Positions 40,554 through 49,321 of a stretch of DNA of 64,000 bases are shown in pieces (position 1 is the stretch's first letter; each line of letters starts with the position of its first letter). The DNA is from Janthinobacterium sp. 1_2014MBL_MicDiv. GTDB lineage: Bacteria > Pseudomonadota > Gammaproteobacteria > Burkholderiales > Burkholderiaceae_D. A program made the position numbers and the translations under genes. Location: positions 3,906,001 through 3,970,000 of the forward strand of contig NZ_CP011319.1 of assembly GCF_001865675.1 (NCBI RefSeq), written 5' to 3'. The notes under the pieces are model-generated. The model had not been told where the DNA came from and did not search any database. It was given only the letters and a program-made list of their open reading frames with translations.

Positions 40554-42808
40554 CGTACACGATCGCCGTGCGCGCCCTGTGCGAATTCACCGCCAAGGCG
40601 GGCGACCTGGACTTGCGCTTCACCCCCTCGCCCACGGCCCAGGAAGGCATGGCTGGCCACGCCACCGTGACGGGCCGGCGCGACGACGGCTACCAGCGCG
40701 AAATCAGCCTGTGCGGCGACTTCGGCCCCCTGCACGTGCGGGGCCGCGCCGATGGCTACGACCCCGCGCGGCGCCAACTGGAAGAGATCAAGACTTACCG
40801 GGGCGAGCTCGACGCCATGCCCGCCAACCACCGCCAGCTGCACTGGGCGCAGGCGCGCATCTATGGCCACTTGCTGTGCCAGCAGCTGAAGCTGCCCATG
40901 CTGCGCGTGGCGCTCGTGTATTTCGACATCGCCAGCCAGAAGGAGACCGTGATGCACGAGGAATGCACGGCCGAGGCGCTGCGCACCTACTTCGAGCAGC
41001 ATTGCGCGCTGTTTCTCGACTGGGCCGAGCAGGAAATGGCGCACCGGGCCAGCCGCGACGCGCAACTCGCGGCCATGGCCTTCCCCCACGCCGACTTTCG
41101 CCCGGGCCAGCGCCAGCTGGCCGAAGCCATGTACAAGGCCAGCAGCCGTGGCTGCGGCTTGCTGGCGCAGGCGCCGACGGGCATCGGCAAGACGGTGGGC
41201 AGCCTGTTTCCCATGCTCAAAGCGACGGCCGCGCATGGCCTCGATAAACTGTTCTTCCTCGCCGCCAAGGTGCCCGGGCGGCAAATGGCGCTCGACGCCT
41301 GCGCCATCCTGAAGGACAGCGCGCCGCTGCTGCCGCTGCGCGTGCTGGAACTGAGCGCCAAGAGCAGCGCCTGCGAGCATCCGGACAAGGCGTGCCACGG
41401 CGAAGCGTGTCCGCTGGCCAAGGGCTTTTACGACCGCTTGCCGCTGGCGCGCGAGGTGGCGCTGGCCAGCGGTTTGATACTGGACAAGGAAGCCGTGCGC
41501 GCCATCGCCTTGCAGCAAGGTATCTGCCCGTATTACCTGGGCATGGAATTGGCGCGCTGGAGCGATGTCGTCATCGGCGACTACAATTATTATTTCGACC
41601 TCAGCGCCATGCTGTACGGCATGACCCTGGCCCACGAATGGAAGGTCAACGTGCTGGTCGACGAGGCGCACAATATGGTGTCGCGCGCGCGCAGCATGTA
41701 TTCGGCGGAACTGGCACAGATCGACCTGAAGATGCTGCGCAAGTTCGCGCCCGAGGCGCTGAAAAAACCGCTGGACCGCGTGTCCCGCCAGTGGACGGCC
41801 CTGCTCAAGCAGCAGGAGGGCGATTACCACGTGCATGCGGCCTTGCCGGACAAATTCTTTGGCGCCCTGCAAGGCGTGGCGACGGCCATCGGCGACTACA
41901 TGGCCGAGCACGCGGGGGCGCTGGACGAAGACTTGCAGCGCTTTTACTTCGATGTGCTGCTGATCAACCGGCTGGCCGAGAGTTTCGGCACGCATTCGCT
42001 GTTCGACGTCAGCAAGACAGAGACGGGCTCCACCGTCTGCATCCGCAACATCGTGCCGGCGCCCTTCCTCAAGGAACGCTTTGCCGCCAGCCACAGCACG
42101 GCCCTGTTTTCCGCCACCCTGAGCCCGTGGAATTACTACAGCGATACCTTGGGCATGCCGGAGAACACGGCCTGGGTCGACGTGGAGTCACCGTTCCATG
42201 CGGAACAATTGTCCGTGCGCGTGGCCGACAGCATTTCCACGCGCTACCAGCACCGCGCCGCATCGCTGCTGCCCATCGCGCAACTGATGGCGCGCCAGTA
42301 CGCGGAAACGCCAGGCAACTACCTGGCCTTTTTCAGCAGTTTCGACTACATGGAAAAGACGGCCACCCTGTTCGCCCAGCATTACCCGGACGTGCCCATC
42401 TGGCAGCAGCCGCGCCGCATGGATGACGCGGCGCGCGCGCAATTCCTCGGCCGTTTCGGCCTGGACACGCGCGGCATAGGCTTTGCCGTGCTCGGTGGCG
42501 CCTTCGGCGAAGGCATCGACTTGCCCGGCGCGCGCCTGATCGGCGCCTTCATCGCCACCCTGGGCTTGCCGCAAATCAATCCCGTCAACGAGCAGATCCG
42601 CCAGCGCATGGGCGACATCTTTGGCGCCGGCTACGACTACACGTATCTATACCCGGGCATGCAAAAGGTGGTGCAGGCGGCTGGCAGGGTCATCCGCACG
42701 CAGTCGGACAAGGGCGTCGTCTACCTGATCGACGACCGTTTCTCGCGTCCGGAAATCCGCCAGCTGCTGCCGACGTGGTGGGATGTGCAGTCAAGCAGGC
42801 CGCTATAA
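40550..42808 (+). CDS. XPD/DinG-like DNA helicase with N-terminal Cas4-like nuclease region
   Basis: A superfamily 2 Fe-S helicase, 752 residues. The start is GTG 40550 in the overlap with the nuclease gene; an ATG at 40493 would run inside it. Residues 1-150 have the PD-(D/E)xK-like pattern VRGRADGYDPARRQLEEIKTYRG with QLHWAQARIYG, as in Cas4/RecB-type nucleases. Walker A is QAPTGIGKTV (about residue 205) and the DEAH box is VDEAHNM (about 370). Four Cys in SACEHPDKACHGEACPLAKG and GICPYYL fit an XPD-type 4Fe-4S cluster. The C-terminal half has motifs ALFSATLSP, LGGAFGEGIDLPG and QAAGRVIRT. It probably unwinds or trims crosslinked DNA together with the FAN1-like partner. Confidence 0.9.
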   Translation: MTYTIAVRALCEFTAKAGDLDLRFTPSPTAQEGMAGHATVTGRRDDGYQREISLCGDFGPLHVRGRADGYDPARRQLEEIKTYRGELDAMPANHRQLHWAQARIYGHLLCQQLKLPMLRVALVYFDIASQKETVMHEECTAEALRTYFEQHCALFLDWAEQEMAHRASRDAQLAAMAFPHADFRPGQRQLAEAMYKASSRGCGLLAQAPTGIGKTVGSLFPMLKATAAHGLDKLFFLAAKVPGRQMALDACAILKDSAPLLPLRVLELSAKSSACEHPDKACHGEACPLAKGFYDRLPLAREVALASGLILDKEAVRAIALQQGICPYYLGMELARWSDVVIGDYNYYFDLSAMLYGMTLAHEWKVNVLVDEAHNMVSRARSMYSAELAQIDLKMLRKFAPEALKKPLDRVSRQWTALLKQQEGDYHVHAALPDKFFGALQGVATAIGDYMAEHAGALDEDLQRFYFDVLLINRLAESFGTHSLFDVSKTETGSTVCIRNIVPAPFLKERFAASHSTALFSATLSPWNYYSDTLGMPENTAWVDVESPFHAEQLSVRVADSISTRYQHRAASLLPIAQLMARQYAETPGNYLAFFSSFDYMEKTATLFAQHYPDVPIWQQPRRMDDAARAQFLGRFGLDTRGIGFAVLGGAFGEGIDLPGARLIGAFIATLGLPQINPVNEQIRQRMGDIFGAGYDYTYLYPGMQKVVQAAGRVIRTQSDKGVVYLIDDRFSRPEIRQLLPTWWDVQSSRPL

Positions 42809-42949
42809 ATATTGCGATTTCTGACGTCCATTCGCGGCGCTCTGCGGTGTGGCCCGCTGCTGGCAGTGCCCGCACTGCGTCGCAACGGGCGCCTTGCAAC
42901 ACATCCGCTTCTGTTCTTCATAACGTCACAATAATTGCCCACGACCTGC

Positions 42950-43705
42950 TTAGCCAACCAGTACCTTGAGCTTCTGGTAGCCCGCCTTGCTGACGGGAAT
43001 GCGCGTGTCGTCGCGCAGGATGGCCACGTGGCTGTCTTTCGTCGCCGCCTCGATGCGGCAGATGCCGTCGATATTGAGCAGGTACGACCGGTGCACGCGC
43101 ACGAACTTGGCCGGGTCCAGCTGCGCCTCGAGTTCGGCCAGGGTCTGGCTTTTCAGGTAGGACTTGCCTTCCGCGCGAATGCGGATGTAGTCGTCCTGCG
43201 CCTCGATGTAGTCGATGCGGGCGCTGGCGATCACGTGGACCTTGGCGCCGTCGCGTATCAGCACGCGGGCCAGGGGCGCGGCGCGCGTGGCCGCCTCGCG
43301 TGCCGCCGCGTGCACGGCGGCTTGCAGCTGGGCCGGCGCGCGGCGCTGCGCGCGCGCATGCGCCAGCGCCTGCTCGAAGCGCTGCTCGCTGTACGGCTTC
43401 AATAAATAATCGAGCGCATGGCATTCGAAGGCCTTCAAGGCGTACTGGTCATAGGCCGTGACAAAGATCAGCCGCGTCTTCGCGCCGATCAGCTCGGCCA
43501 CTTCGAAGCCGTCCAGGCGCGGCATCTGGATGTCGAGGAACACCAGTTCCGGCGCCAGTTCCGCGATGGCCTTGACGGCGTCGAAGCCGTTCGCGCATTC
43601 GGCCACGATCTCGATATCGTCATGGCGCGCCAGGTATTCGCGCAGCACGCCGCGCGCCAGCGCTTCATCGTCGACGATGGCGACCCGCATTCTTGCCTGC
43701 ATCAT
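42950..43705 (-). CDS. LytTR-family response regulator
   Basis: A 251-residue two-component regulator. The receiver domain has VAIVDDEALARG, the phospho-acceptor in LVFLDIQMPRLDGFEV (Asp near residue 58), TAYDQYALKAFECHALDYLLKPY and the conserved Lys. The C-terminal LytTR DNA-binding domain (about residues 150-250) shows YIEAQDDYIRIRAEGKSYLKSQTLAELEAQLDPAKFVRVHRSYLLNID. Its start overlaps the kinase stop by 4 bp, so it is the cognate regulator. It is the last gene of the four-gene envelope operon 45946-42950. Confidence 0.93.
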   Translation of the reverse strand: MMQARMRVAIVDDEALARGVLREYLARHDDIEIVAECANGFDAVKAIAELAPELVFLDIQMPRLDGFEVAELIGAKTRLIFVTAYDQYALKAFECHALDYLLKPYSEQRFEQALAHARAQRRAPAQLQAAVHAAAREAATRAAPLARVLIRDGAKVHVIASARIDYIEAQDDYIRIRAEGKSYLKSQTLAELEAQLDPAKFVRVHRSYLLNIDGICRIEAATKDSHVAILRDDTRIPVSKAGYQKLKVLVG

Positions 43706-44778
43706 TGCTCCTCCGTGTCGCCGGTCTGCGCCGGCATGGAAATCGTCACTTCGAAAGCGTCGCCGCGCCGCGCCCAGTGCACGCCGGCTTCGTGGCCATA
43801 CGCGCCGGCCAGGCGCTGGCGCACATTTTCCAGGCCCACGCCATTGCCGCCGGCTGGTCCTTGATCCACGTCAACAGGATTGCGTACCTCGATCTGCAGC
43901 AGGCTGCCGGCACGGCGCACGGCCAGCGTGATGCGGCCGCCGTCCGTCAAGCCGCAGATGCCGTGCTTGACGGCGTTTTCCACCAGCGGCTGGATCAGCA
44001 TGGGCGGCAGCAGGCACGCCAGCGCGGCATCGTCCACGGCAAGCGCCACTTGCAGGCGTTCGCCGAAGCGCACTTGCTCGATGTCGAGAAAATGGCGGAT
44101 CAGCACGAGTTCCTGTTCCACGGTAATTTTCTTGTGCGCTTCCATGCTCAGGCTCTGGCGAAAGAAGCTGGCCAGCTGCAAGGTCATCTGGCGCGCACCC
44201 GCCGCATCGATCGAAGTCAAGGCGCTGATGGAATTCAAGCTGTTGAACAGGAAATGCGGATCGATCTGCGTGCGCAGCATGCGCAATTGCGCCTCCTGCG
44301 CCACCAGCTGCGCTTCCAGGCCCCGCTGTTCGGCCGTCTTGGCGCGCACGAATTCCAGCAGCAGGTAATGCACGGCGGCGGCCAGGCAGTACAGCAGCAC
44401 ACCCAGGCCGAAGAACAGGGCCAGCAGCGATTGCGCCAGGTGCACGCCCAGCCAGCTCACCTCGAGCAGCAGGCTGACGCTGTTGAGAAATTGCAGCAGG
44501 GTCGCCCACAGCAGGCCGGCGAACAGGGCCGCCACGGCCAGCACACCGGCAATCGCGGCCGGTTGGCGCTTGTTCAGCGGATAGGCGCGGCACAGGTAAA
44601 ACGCGGAAAAGCCCGTGCCGATCGCATACACGAGCGTGGCGGGCGCCACCAGCAGGACGGCGTTGAGCCAGGGCGCATGGGCCACCCTGGCCAGGATGGA
44701 GGCCAGGGCCAGGCCCAGGGCGATGCAGACCAGAAACACCACCACGGCGCCGCGCCGCTTCGACAAGGGCCCCGACAT
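43702..44778 (-). CDS. LytS/YehU-type sensor histidine kinase
   Basis: A 358-residue membrane kinase of the His_kinase (PF06580) type. About four transmembrane helices lie in residues 1-140 (AVVVFLVCIALGLALASILA, AIAGVLAVAALFAGLLWATLL, LLALFFGLGVLLYCLAAAVHYLL). The phospho-acceptor is in LRTQIDPHFLFNSLNSISAL. The ATPase has LIQPLVENAVKHGI and GNGVGLENVRQRLAGAYG. It has no periplasmic sensor domain, so sensing may depend on membrane partners such as the LiaF-like proteins encoded 6 bp upstream. Confidence 0.93.
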   Translation of the reverse strand: MSGPLSKRRGAVVVFLVCIALGLALASILARVAHAPWLNAVLLVAPATLVYAIGTGFSAFYLCRAYPLNKRQPAAIAGVLAVAALFAGLLWATLLQFLNSVSLLLEVSWLGVHLAQSLLALFFGLGVLLYCLAAAVHYLLLEFVRAKTAEQRGLEAQLVAQEAQLRMLRTQIDPHFLFNSLNSISALTSIDAAGARQMTLQLASFFRQSLSMEAHKKITVEQELVLIRHFLDIEQVRFGERLQVALAVDDAALACLLPPMLIQPLVENAVKHGICGLTDGGRITLAVRRAGSLLQIEVRNPVDVDQGPAGGNGVGLENVRQRLAGAYGHEAGVHWARRGDAFEVTISMPAQTGDTEEQ

Positions 44779-44784
44779 GCGCGC

Positions 44785-45573
44785 CTAGTTGCGGATTTCC
44801 AGGCCGCCCATGATGGCGTAGCCCGTCACGTACAGGCGCTTGTCCTGGTTCGGCGGCACGATGGTTTTCTCTTCAAAACCGCCGAGGATGGGCGTGCCCT
44901 GCAGCACGACGCTCCAGTCGGGCGGGATCTTGATGGTGATGCCGCCGCACATGGCAAACACATTGAGCACGGCCTCGCCTTCGATCGACGCCTGGCGCAG
45001 GTCGATTTCGCAGCCGGCCATGATGACGTTGATATCGCCGCCCTTGAAGCGCTGCGACGACACGCGCCGCACATAACCGCCCAGGATGGCCGTCACTTCG
45101 ATGATGCTGTCTTCATCCACCTGGCCGCTGGCGCCGGGCGCTGCCGGTTCCTTGTCGAGCGAGACGGCGCCCTTGCGCGGCTGGCCGAAGTGATCGGCAT
45201 CGTCGGCGGGCAGATGGCGGCGGCGCTGGCGCTGCTGTGCGCCGGGCAAGGACTTCGACACGACGGCCATGCCGACGGCGATGATCACCAGCGGCCACAG
45301 CATGCTCCAGTTGATGTAGAACAGGCCCATGGCTTTCAGGGTCCAGCTCACGCCCAGCAAGACCATCACGCCGCCGACGATGTAGCCGGAGCGGCTATGG
45401 CTTTGCGAAATCTTCAGCAAGCCGAAAATGACGAGGATGGTGGGCCAGAAACGGAAGGTGTAGCGCACGTTGATGAAGCCGAGGTTATCGAGCAGGAACA
45501 GCAACCCCAGCCCGATGACGATCACGCCCAGCACGATCTGCGACGGCGAGTGCAGCTGCGGTTTATTTTTCAT
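44785..45573 (-). CDS. LiaF-like membrane protein (DUF5668 + cell-wall-active antibiotic response domain)
   Basis: A 262-residue protein. The ATG at 45573 (MKNKPQLHSPSQ) is preferred over 45594. Four short transmembrane helices lie in residues 10-115 (IVLGVIVIGLGLLFLLDNLGF, YTFRFWPTILVIFGLLKI, YIVGGVMVLLGVSWTLKAMG, MLWPLVIIAVGMAVV). After a polar linker, the C-terminal beta domain has EVTAILGGYVRRVSSQRFKGGDINVIMAGCEIDL and VFAMCGGITIKIPPDWSVVLQG, the LiaF C-terminal pattern. In Firmicutes LiaF inhibits the LiaS kinase; a similar role toward the kinase encoded next is inferred. Its first codons overlap the preceding gene by 11 bp. Confidence 0.85.
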   Translation of the reverse strand: MKNKPQLHSPSQIVLGVIVIGLGLLFLLDNLGFINVRYTFRFWPTILVIFGLLKISQSHSRSGYIVGGVMVLLGVSWTLKAMGLFYINWSMLWPLVIIAVGMAVVSKSLPGAQQRQRRRHLPADDADHFGQPRKGAVSLDKEPAAPGASGQVDEDSIIEVTAILGGYVRRVSSQRFKGGDINVIMAGCEIDLRQASIEGEAVLNVFAMCGGITIKIPPDWSVVLQGTPILGGFEEKTIVPPNQDKRLYVTGYAIMGGLEIRN

Positions 45574-45946
45574 GCTCGGACTCCCGGTAGGCAATAAAAT
45601 GTTGGTTCAACAGCGGTTCGAGCACCAGCCCCACGCCCCAGGCGATCAGCAGGGCCGGCCAGCTATTGTAGAAGTTCAAGTTCCACAGTTCCTCGTACGA
45701 CACATACCACCAGGCGGCGAAGAAGATCAGCCACAGGCCGCTCAGTATCTGCCTGGCCGAGACGGGCGCCAGCAGCTTGTTGATGCCGAAGACGACCAGT
45801 ATCAGCGGCCAATAATGCCATAGAGAATAATAATCGTGGAGGATGATCATATCGAGCCGGTCCAGCAGGATGACGGCGCCTATGGCAATGAGCAACACCC
45901 CCCACAGGAGCTGGGTGCGGCGGCAATACGCTTGTTCGGATTTCAC
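45563..45946 (-). CDS. DUF5668/LiaI-like small membrane protein
   Basis: A 127-residue integral membrane protein that opens the envelope operon. The start is GTG 45946 (VKSEQAYCRRTQLLWG), supported by an AAGGGGG ribosome site 5 bases upstream; the much longer open frame to 46288 has no protein-like content. Four hydrophobic segments are visible: LLWGVLLIAIGAVILLDRLDM, LWHYWPLILVVFGINKLL, LSGLWLIFFAAWWYVSYEEL and SWPALLIAWGVGLVLEPLL. The same LiaI-LiaF transmembrane module occurs in the next gene, so the two may heterodimerise. Confidence 0.78.
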   Translation of the reverse strand: MKSEQAYCRRTQLLWGVLLIAIGAVILLDRLDMIILHDYYSLWHYWPLILVVFGINKLLAPVSARQILSGLWLIFFAAWWYVSYEELWNLNFYNSWPALLIAWGVGLVLEPLLNQHFIAYRESEHEK

Positions 45947-46063
45947 GATACCCCCTTGATGTTGGTTGATCGTAAAGATACGCGCGATCGATGCGCAACG
46001 ATAGCCCGCGTCGGCGAATGGCGGAAATGGCACGGTGAATGGCGGCGGGAACGGCGGATGGCG

Positions 46064-46090
46064 AAAAAAAGGGCCGGCAAACGCCGGCCC
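46064..46090 (-). terminator. Strong rho-independent terminator on the minus strand
   Basis: On the minus strand GGGCCGGC-GTTT-GCCGGCCC is followed by seven T. The only minus-strand gene upstream ends at 46346, about 256 bases away, so this marks either a long 3' untranslated region of that gene or the end of an unannotated small RNA (see findings). Confidence 0.88.
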
Positions 46091-46345
46091 ATAAGGGGTT
46101 AATGCAGCAGTACACGACTTGGGGAGCCCTTGCGCGATCCCATGGCGGGACGCGCATGCGGAGGCAAAATCTGGTGCCGATCCTTGAGGCGACCGGCTGA
46201 CCTGCTGGAAGATCGAACATGCCGCCAACTTCACGGCAGTGCGTCTCAACCAAGCAAAGTCATCATACTCCCGATCGCGAAAAAACACCGTTCGCTAGCG
46301 CACACAGAAGTGGCTTTACTGCGCTGTATCAAACCCTGCCCCCAT

Positions 46346-47248
46346 TCAATGCGGCGGATGGAGCATATCGCGCTCGATCCAGTCGATCACCGATGATCCC
46401 CGCGGCTGCCAGCCCAGCAGCTTGCGCGCCCGTTCGCCACGCACGCGGCTGTTCGAACCGAGGCCGTACGAGGCCATTTCATAGCCCCACTCGGCGATGG
46501 CGTCCGGCAAGGGCCAGTCTTGTGCGGGGCCCAGTTGCAGGGCACCGGCGATGGCGGCCGTCATGTCGCGGAACGCCGCTTCGCCCGACTCGACAAAGTA
46601 AAAGGTGCCGGCCGGCGACTTTTCCAGCGCCAGCAGGTACAGGCTGACGACATCGTCGATATGCACGTTCGACCAGATGTTGCGGCCCGGCCCCACGTGG
46701 CGCACGATGCCGCTCTTGCGCGCCTGCTTCAGCAGACGCGGCAGCTGCACGCTGTCGCGCGGCAAGGCGCCGTGGCCATAGATCAGGGTATTGCACAGCA
46801 CGCTGGCGCGCACGCCCTGCTGCGCGCTGGCCAGCACCAGCTCGTCGATGGCGACCCTGGCCGCCTTGTCGGCCGTGGGTTCCGGCAGCTTGTCTTCGTA
46901 ATAAATCTGCTGCGTGCCCTCGCCGCCCGAGGCGTCGCCCACGATGGACGAGCCGCTGGTGTGCAGGAAGGGCTTGTTGGTGCCCGCCAGCGCTTCGATG
47001 ATGGCTTCCACGGCGCCCCGGTGGTCGCTGCTGGCCGCGTTGACGACGGCGTCGGCCGCGCGCGCCTGCTCGATGATCAGTTCGCGATCATTCAGGGTGC
47101 CGACGACGCCCTGCACGCCGATGGTGGCCAGCTCGGCCACCTGCTCCGGCTTGCGCACGAGGCCCGTGACCTGGTGGCCGGCGCGCACGAGGCCCGCCGC
47201 GATGGAACTGCCGATGAAACCTGCCGCGCCTGTCAAAAATACCTGCAT
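46346..47248 (-). CDS. NAD-dependent epimerase/dehydratase-like SDR
   Basis: A 300-residue extended/atypical short-chain dehydrogenase. The ATG at 47248 starts directly at the Rossmann fold (MQVFLTGAAGFIGSSIAAGLVRAGHQVTGLVRKPEQ). Other features are VVNAASSDHRGAVEAII, LHTSGSSIVGDASGG and NTLIYGHGALPRDSVQLPRL, in which the classical YxxxK pair is not obvious. WSNVHIDDVVSLYLLALEKSPAGTFYFVESGE follows, with LGWQPRGSSVIDWIERDM at the end. This is the substrate-variable NAD(P)-binding family often annotated as nucleoside-diphosphate-sugar epimerase. The true substrate is unknown. Confidence 0.85.
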   Translation of the reverse strand: MQVFLTGAAGFIGSSIAAGLVRAGHQVTGLVRKPEQVAELATIGVQGVVGTLNDRELIIEQARAADAVVNAASSDHRGAVEAIIEALAGTNKPFLHTSGSSIVGDASGGEGTQQIYYEDKLPEPTADKAARVAIDELVLASAQQGVRASVLCNTLIYGHGALPRDSVQLPRLLKQARKSGIVRHVGPGRNIWSNVHIDDVVSLYLLALEKSPAGTFYFVESGEAAFRDMTAAIAGALQLGPAQDWPLPDAIAEWGYEMASYGLGSNSRVRGERARKLLGWQPRGSSVIDWIERDMLHPPH

Positions 47249-47341
47249 ATTTACTCCCTGTCTGGTTAGATTGCTTTCAATCACACCAACCCAGTATGCC
47301 CGCTTTCTTCTTTCGCAAAAAGCGTTCGCGCGGCAAAGGAT

Positions 47342-49288
47342 TTATGACTTGGGCGCAACAATCTTCTGTTTGAGCTGCAGGGCGGCGATGTAGCGGCTCC
47401 GGTAGGCGGGGTCTTCCGGCGTCAGCAAGGTGAGCCTGTCGCGCGCGCGCGTGGCGGCCACGTAGAAGCGGTTTTCTTCTTCCAGCGGATCAGTCTTGCT
47501 GCGCGGGAACTCATCGACGGCCAAATAAGGCAGGATCACGTGGTTGTACTCGAGGCCCTTGATCTGGTCGATGCAGGCGATCACCAGTTTGGCCTTGCCG
47601 CTGGTCACGGCGACGGCGTCCTCCATCTCGCCCAGCCAGCCGGCAAAGCCGCCCAGCGCCACACCCGCTTCGCTGCAGACGGCGATGAAGCCGTGCAGCG
47701 AACGGGCCACGACGCGCGCCTGGGCCGGGTCGACATAGATGCGCCGCGCCGTCTGTTCCAGCTGCATCAGGCCGAAGATGTGCTGCAGCGCGTCGCCGGC
47801 CAGCGCATCGGGAGGCAAGGCGCGCAGGTAATCGACGGCAGCCAGGGTCAGCGCTGCCTTGTCCTGGTTCTGCGACTTGCCCAGCTGGTTGGTCAGGAAT
47901 CCTTCCAGCAAGTCCGGATAATTGGCCACGTCGGCCTTGGCTTGCTGCAGCTCGCCGCGCGTAAACGGGATTTCCGCGAACGCCACCAGGGCTTCGAGGA
48001 TCTCGCCGCGGCGCGGGCCGCTCTTGATCGCGTGCAAGTCCTTGCGGGCGATGGCCACCATGCCGCGCAGCATCAGCACTTCCTGGCTCAGCAAATAGCT
48101 GTTCATGTCCACCAGTCCATAGGCGATGCCGCTCTGGAACAGCGCCGTTTCCACGCGGATGGCCTGGTCGCGGTCGCGCAGCAAAATGGCCGTCGTACCC
48201 GCATGGGCGTGCTCGAGGGCCGCGATCAGCTGCGCGCTGCACGCCTGCGGCAGCGCATGGTCGTACTGCAGCACCTCGATGTGGGTAGCGCGCGACAGCG
48301 CCGACACGCTGGCCTTGTTTTTCAGCACGCCCACGGCGTGCGCCAGTTGCGTGCCGTAGCGGTAGGACGCCGTCAGCGGCAAGCGCTGCAAGGCGGGGAA
48401 TTCCTGCTCGAAGCGCTGGCGCAGGAAGCGGTGATCGGCGCCCGACCACGTATAAATGACCTGGTCCTTGTCGCCGGCGCCGCAGAAAAACGCGTTGCCG
48501 CGGCGTATCAGCATGGTCAGCAGGCGGAACGACGCCTCGTTCAAGTCGTGCAATTCATCGGCGACGATGATCTGGAAGGCCGGCAACTGCTGGCGCAGCG
48601 GCTCGTCGCCATCGAGCATGCGCACCAGGTCGTAGGTGGCGTCGAACGGCGCGCGGAACTGGATATCGCCCGTGTCGGCGCCGCGCAAGCCTTCGTATTC
48701 ACGCAACCACAGATAATGCGTGCGCGACATGCCCAGCAGCTCCAGGTTGTCGTCCAGGGAATTGCTCTCGAAGTCGGGATTCTGGAAATCCAGGCGCGCC
48801 TTGGTGCGCAGCTGCAATTTGAGGAATTCGGCGATGGCGCCATTCGTCGTATTGATTTCCAGCGGGTAGCGGTGAGCGTATTTCTCCGACACCACCTCCA
48901 GCGCTTCCCACGCCACCGGGCGCAGCTCTTCATCGCTGCGCATGAACGCCACCTGCACGTGTTCCAGCTGCAGCAGCACCTTGGCGGCAAATGCATCGAA
49001 GGTGTCAATGACGAGGCGCTTGACGACGCCGAGCGGCACGCCCACTTCCAGCAGGCGCTGGCGCAGGGCCACGCGCGCCGCTTCCGTGAAGACCAGGGCC
49101 AGCATGCGCTCGGGCGCGCGGCCACGGTGCAGCGCTTCGGCCAGGCGCAGGGCCAGGGTCGTCGTCTTGGCGGCGCCGGCATTGGCGTCGATCAAGACCA
49201 CTTTCTTTTGCGCCGTCTGGATGGCGACCTGTTCCGGCGTAGGCGTGATGCGTTTGGGAAGGAACTGCGGGGCGTTATCTGTACTCAA
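47342..49288 (-). CDS. UvrD/Rep-like ATP-dependent DNA helicase with altered Walker A
   Basis: A 648-residue superfamily 1A helicase-like protein. The N-terminal Q-motif region is TPTPEQVAIQTAQ. Motif I reads DANAGAAKTTT, with Ala in place of the Gly before the catalytic Lys. Motif Ia is ALVFTEAARVALRQRL, motif II is IIVADELHDL (DExH), motif III is GDKDQVIYTWSGA and motif IV is LTASYRYG. Toward the C-terminus, IDQIKGLEYNHVILPYL and RFYVAATRARDRLTLLTPED are the usual motifs V and VI. The family unwinds DNA in repair or restart. The changed Walker A and the isolated location leave its activity uncertain. Confidence 0.85.
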   Translation of the reverse strand: MSTDNAPQFLPKRITPTPEQVAIQTAQKKVVLIDANAGAAKTTTLALRLAEALHRGRAPERMLALVFTEAARVALRQRLLEVGVPLGVVKRLVIDTFDAFAAKVLLQLEHVQVAFMRSDEELRPVAWEALEVVSEKYAHRYPLEINTTNGAIAEFLKLQLRTKARLDFQNPDFESNSLDDNLELLGMSRTHYLWLREYEGLRGADTGDIQFRAPFDATYDLVRMLDGDEPLRQQLPAFQIIVADELHDLNEASFRLLTMLIRRGNAFFCGAGDKDQVIYTWSGADHRFLRQRFEQEFPALQRLPLTASYRYGTQLAHAVGVLKNKASVSALSRATHIEVLQYDHALPQACSAQLIAALEHAHAGTTAILLRDRDQAIRVETALFQSGIAYGLVDMNSYLLSQEVLMLRGMVAIARKDLHAIKSGPRRGEILEALVAFAEIPFTRGELQQAKADVANYPDLLEGFLTNQLGKSQNQDKAALTLAAVDYLRALPPDALAGDALQHIFGLMQLEQTARRIYVDPAQARVVARSLHGFIAVCSEAGVALGGFAGWLGEMEDAVAVTSGKAKLVIACIDQIKGLEYNHVILPYLAVDEFPRSKTDPLEEENRFYVAATRARDRLTLLTPEDPAYRSRYIAALQLKQKIVAPKS

Positions 49289-49321
49289 GGGTATCCTGAA
49301 ATAATGTCTGTTCTCGGCGCG

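Noticed and set aside
45563..46288. Long version (241 residues) of the first envelope-operon protein
   Set aside because: The extra N-terminal part crosses the terminator at 46064-46090 and is not membrane- or domain-like. The GTG at 45946 has a strong AAGGGGG site.
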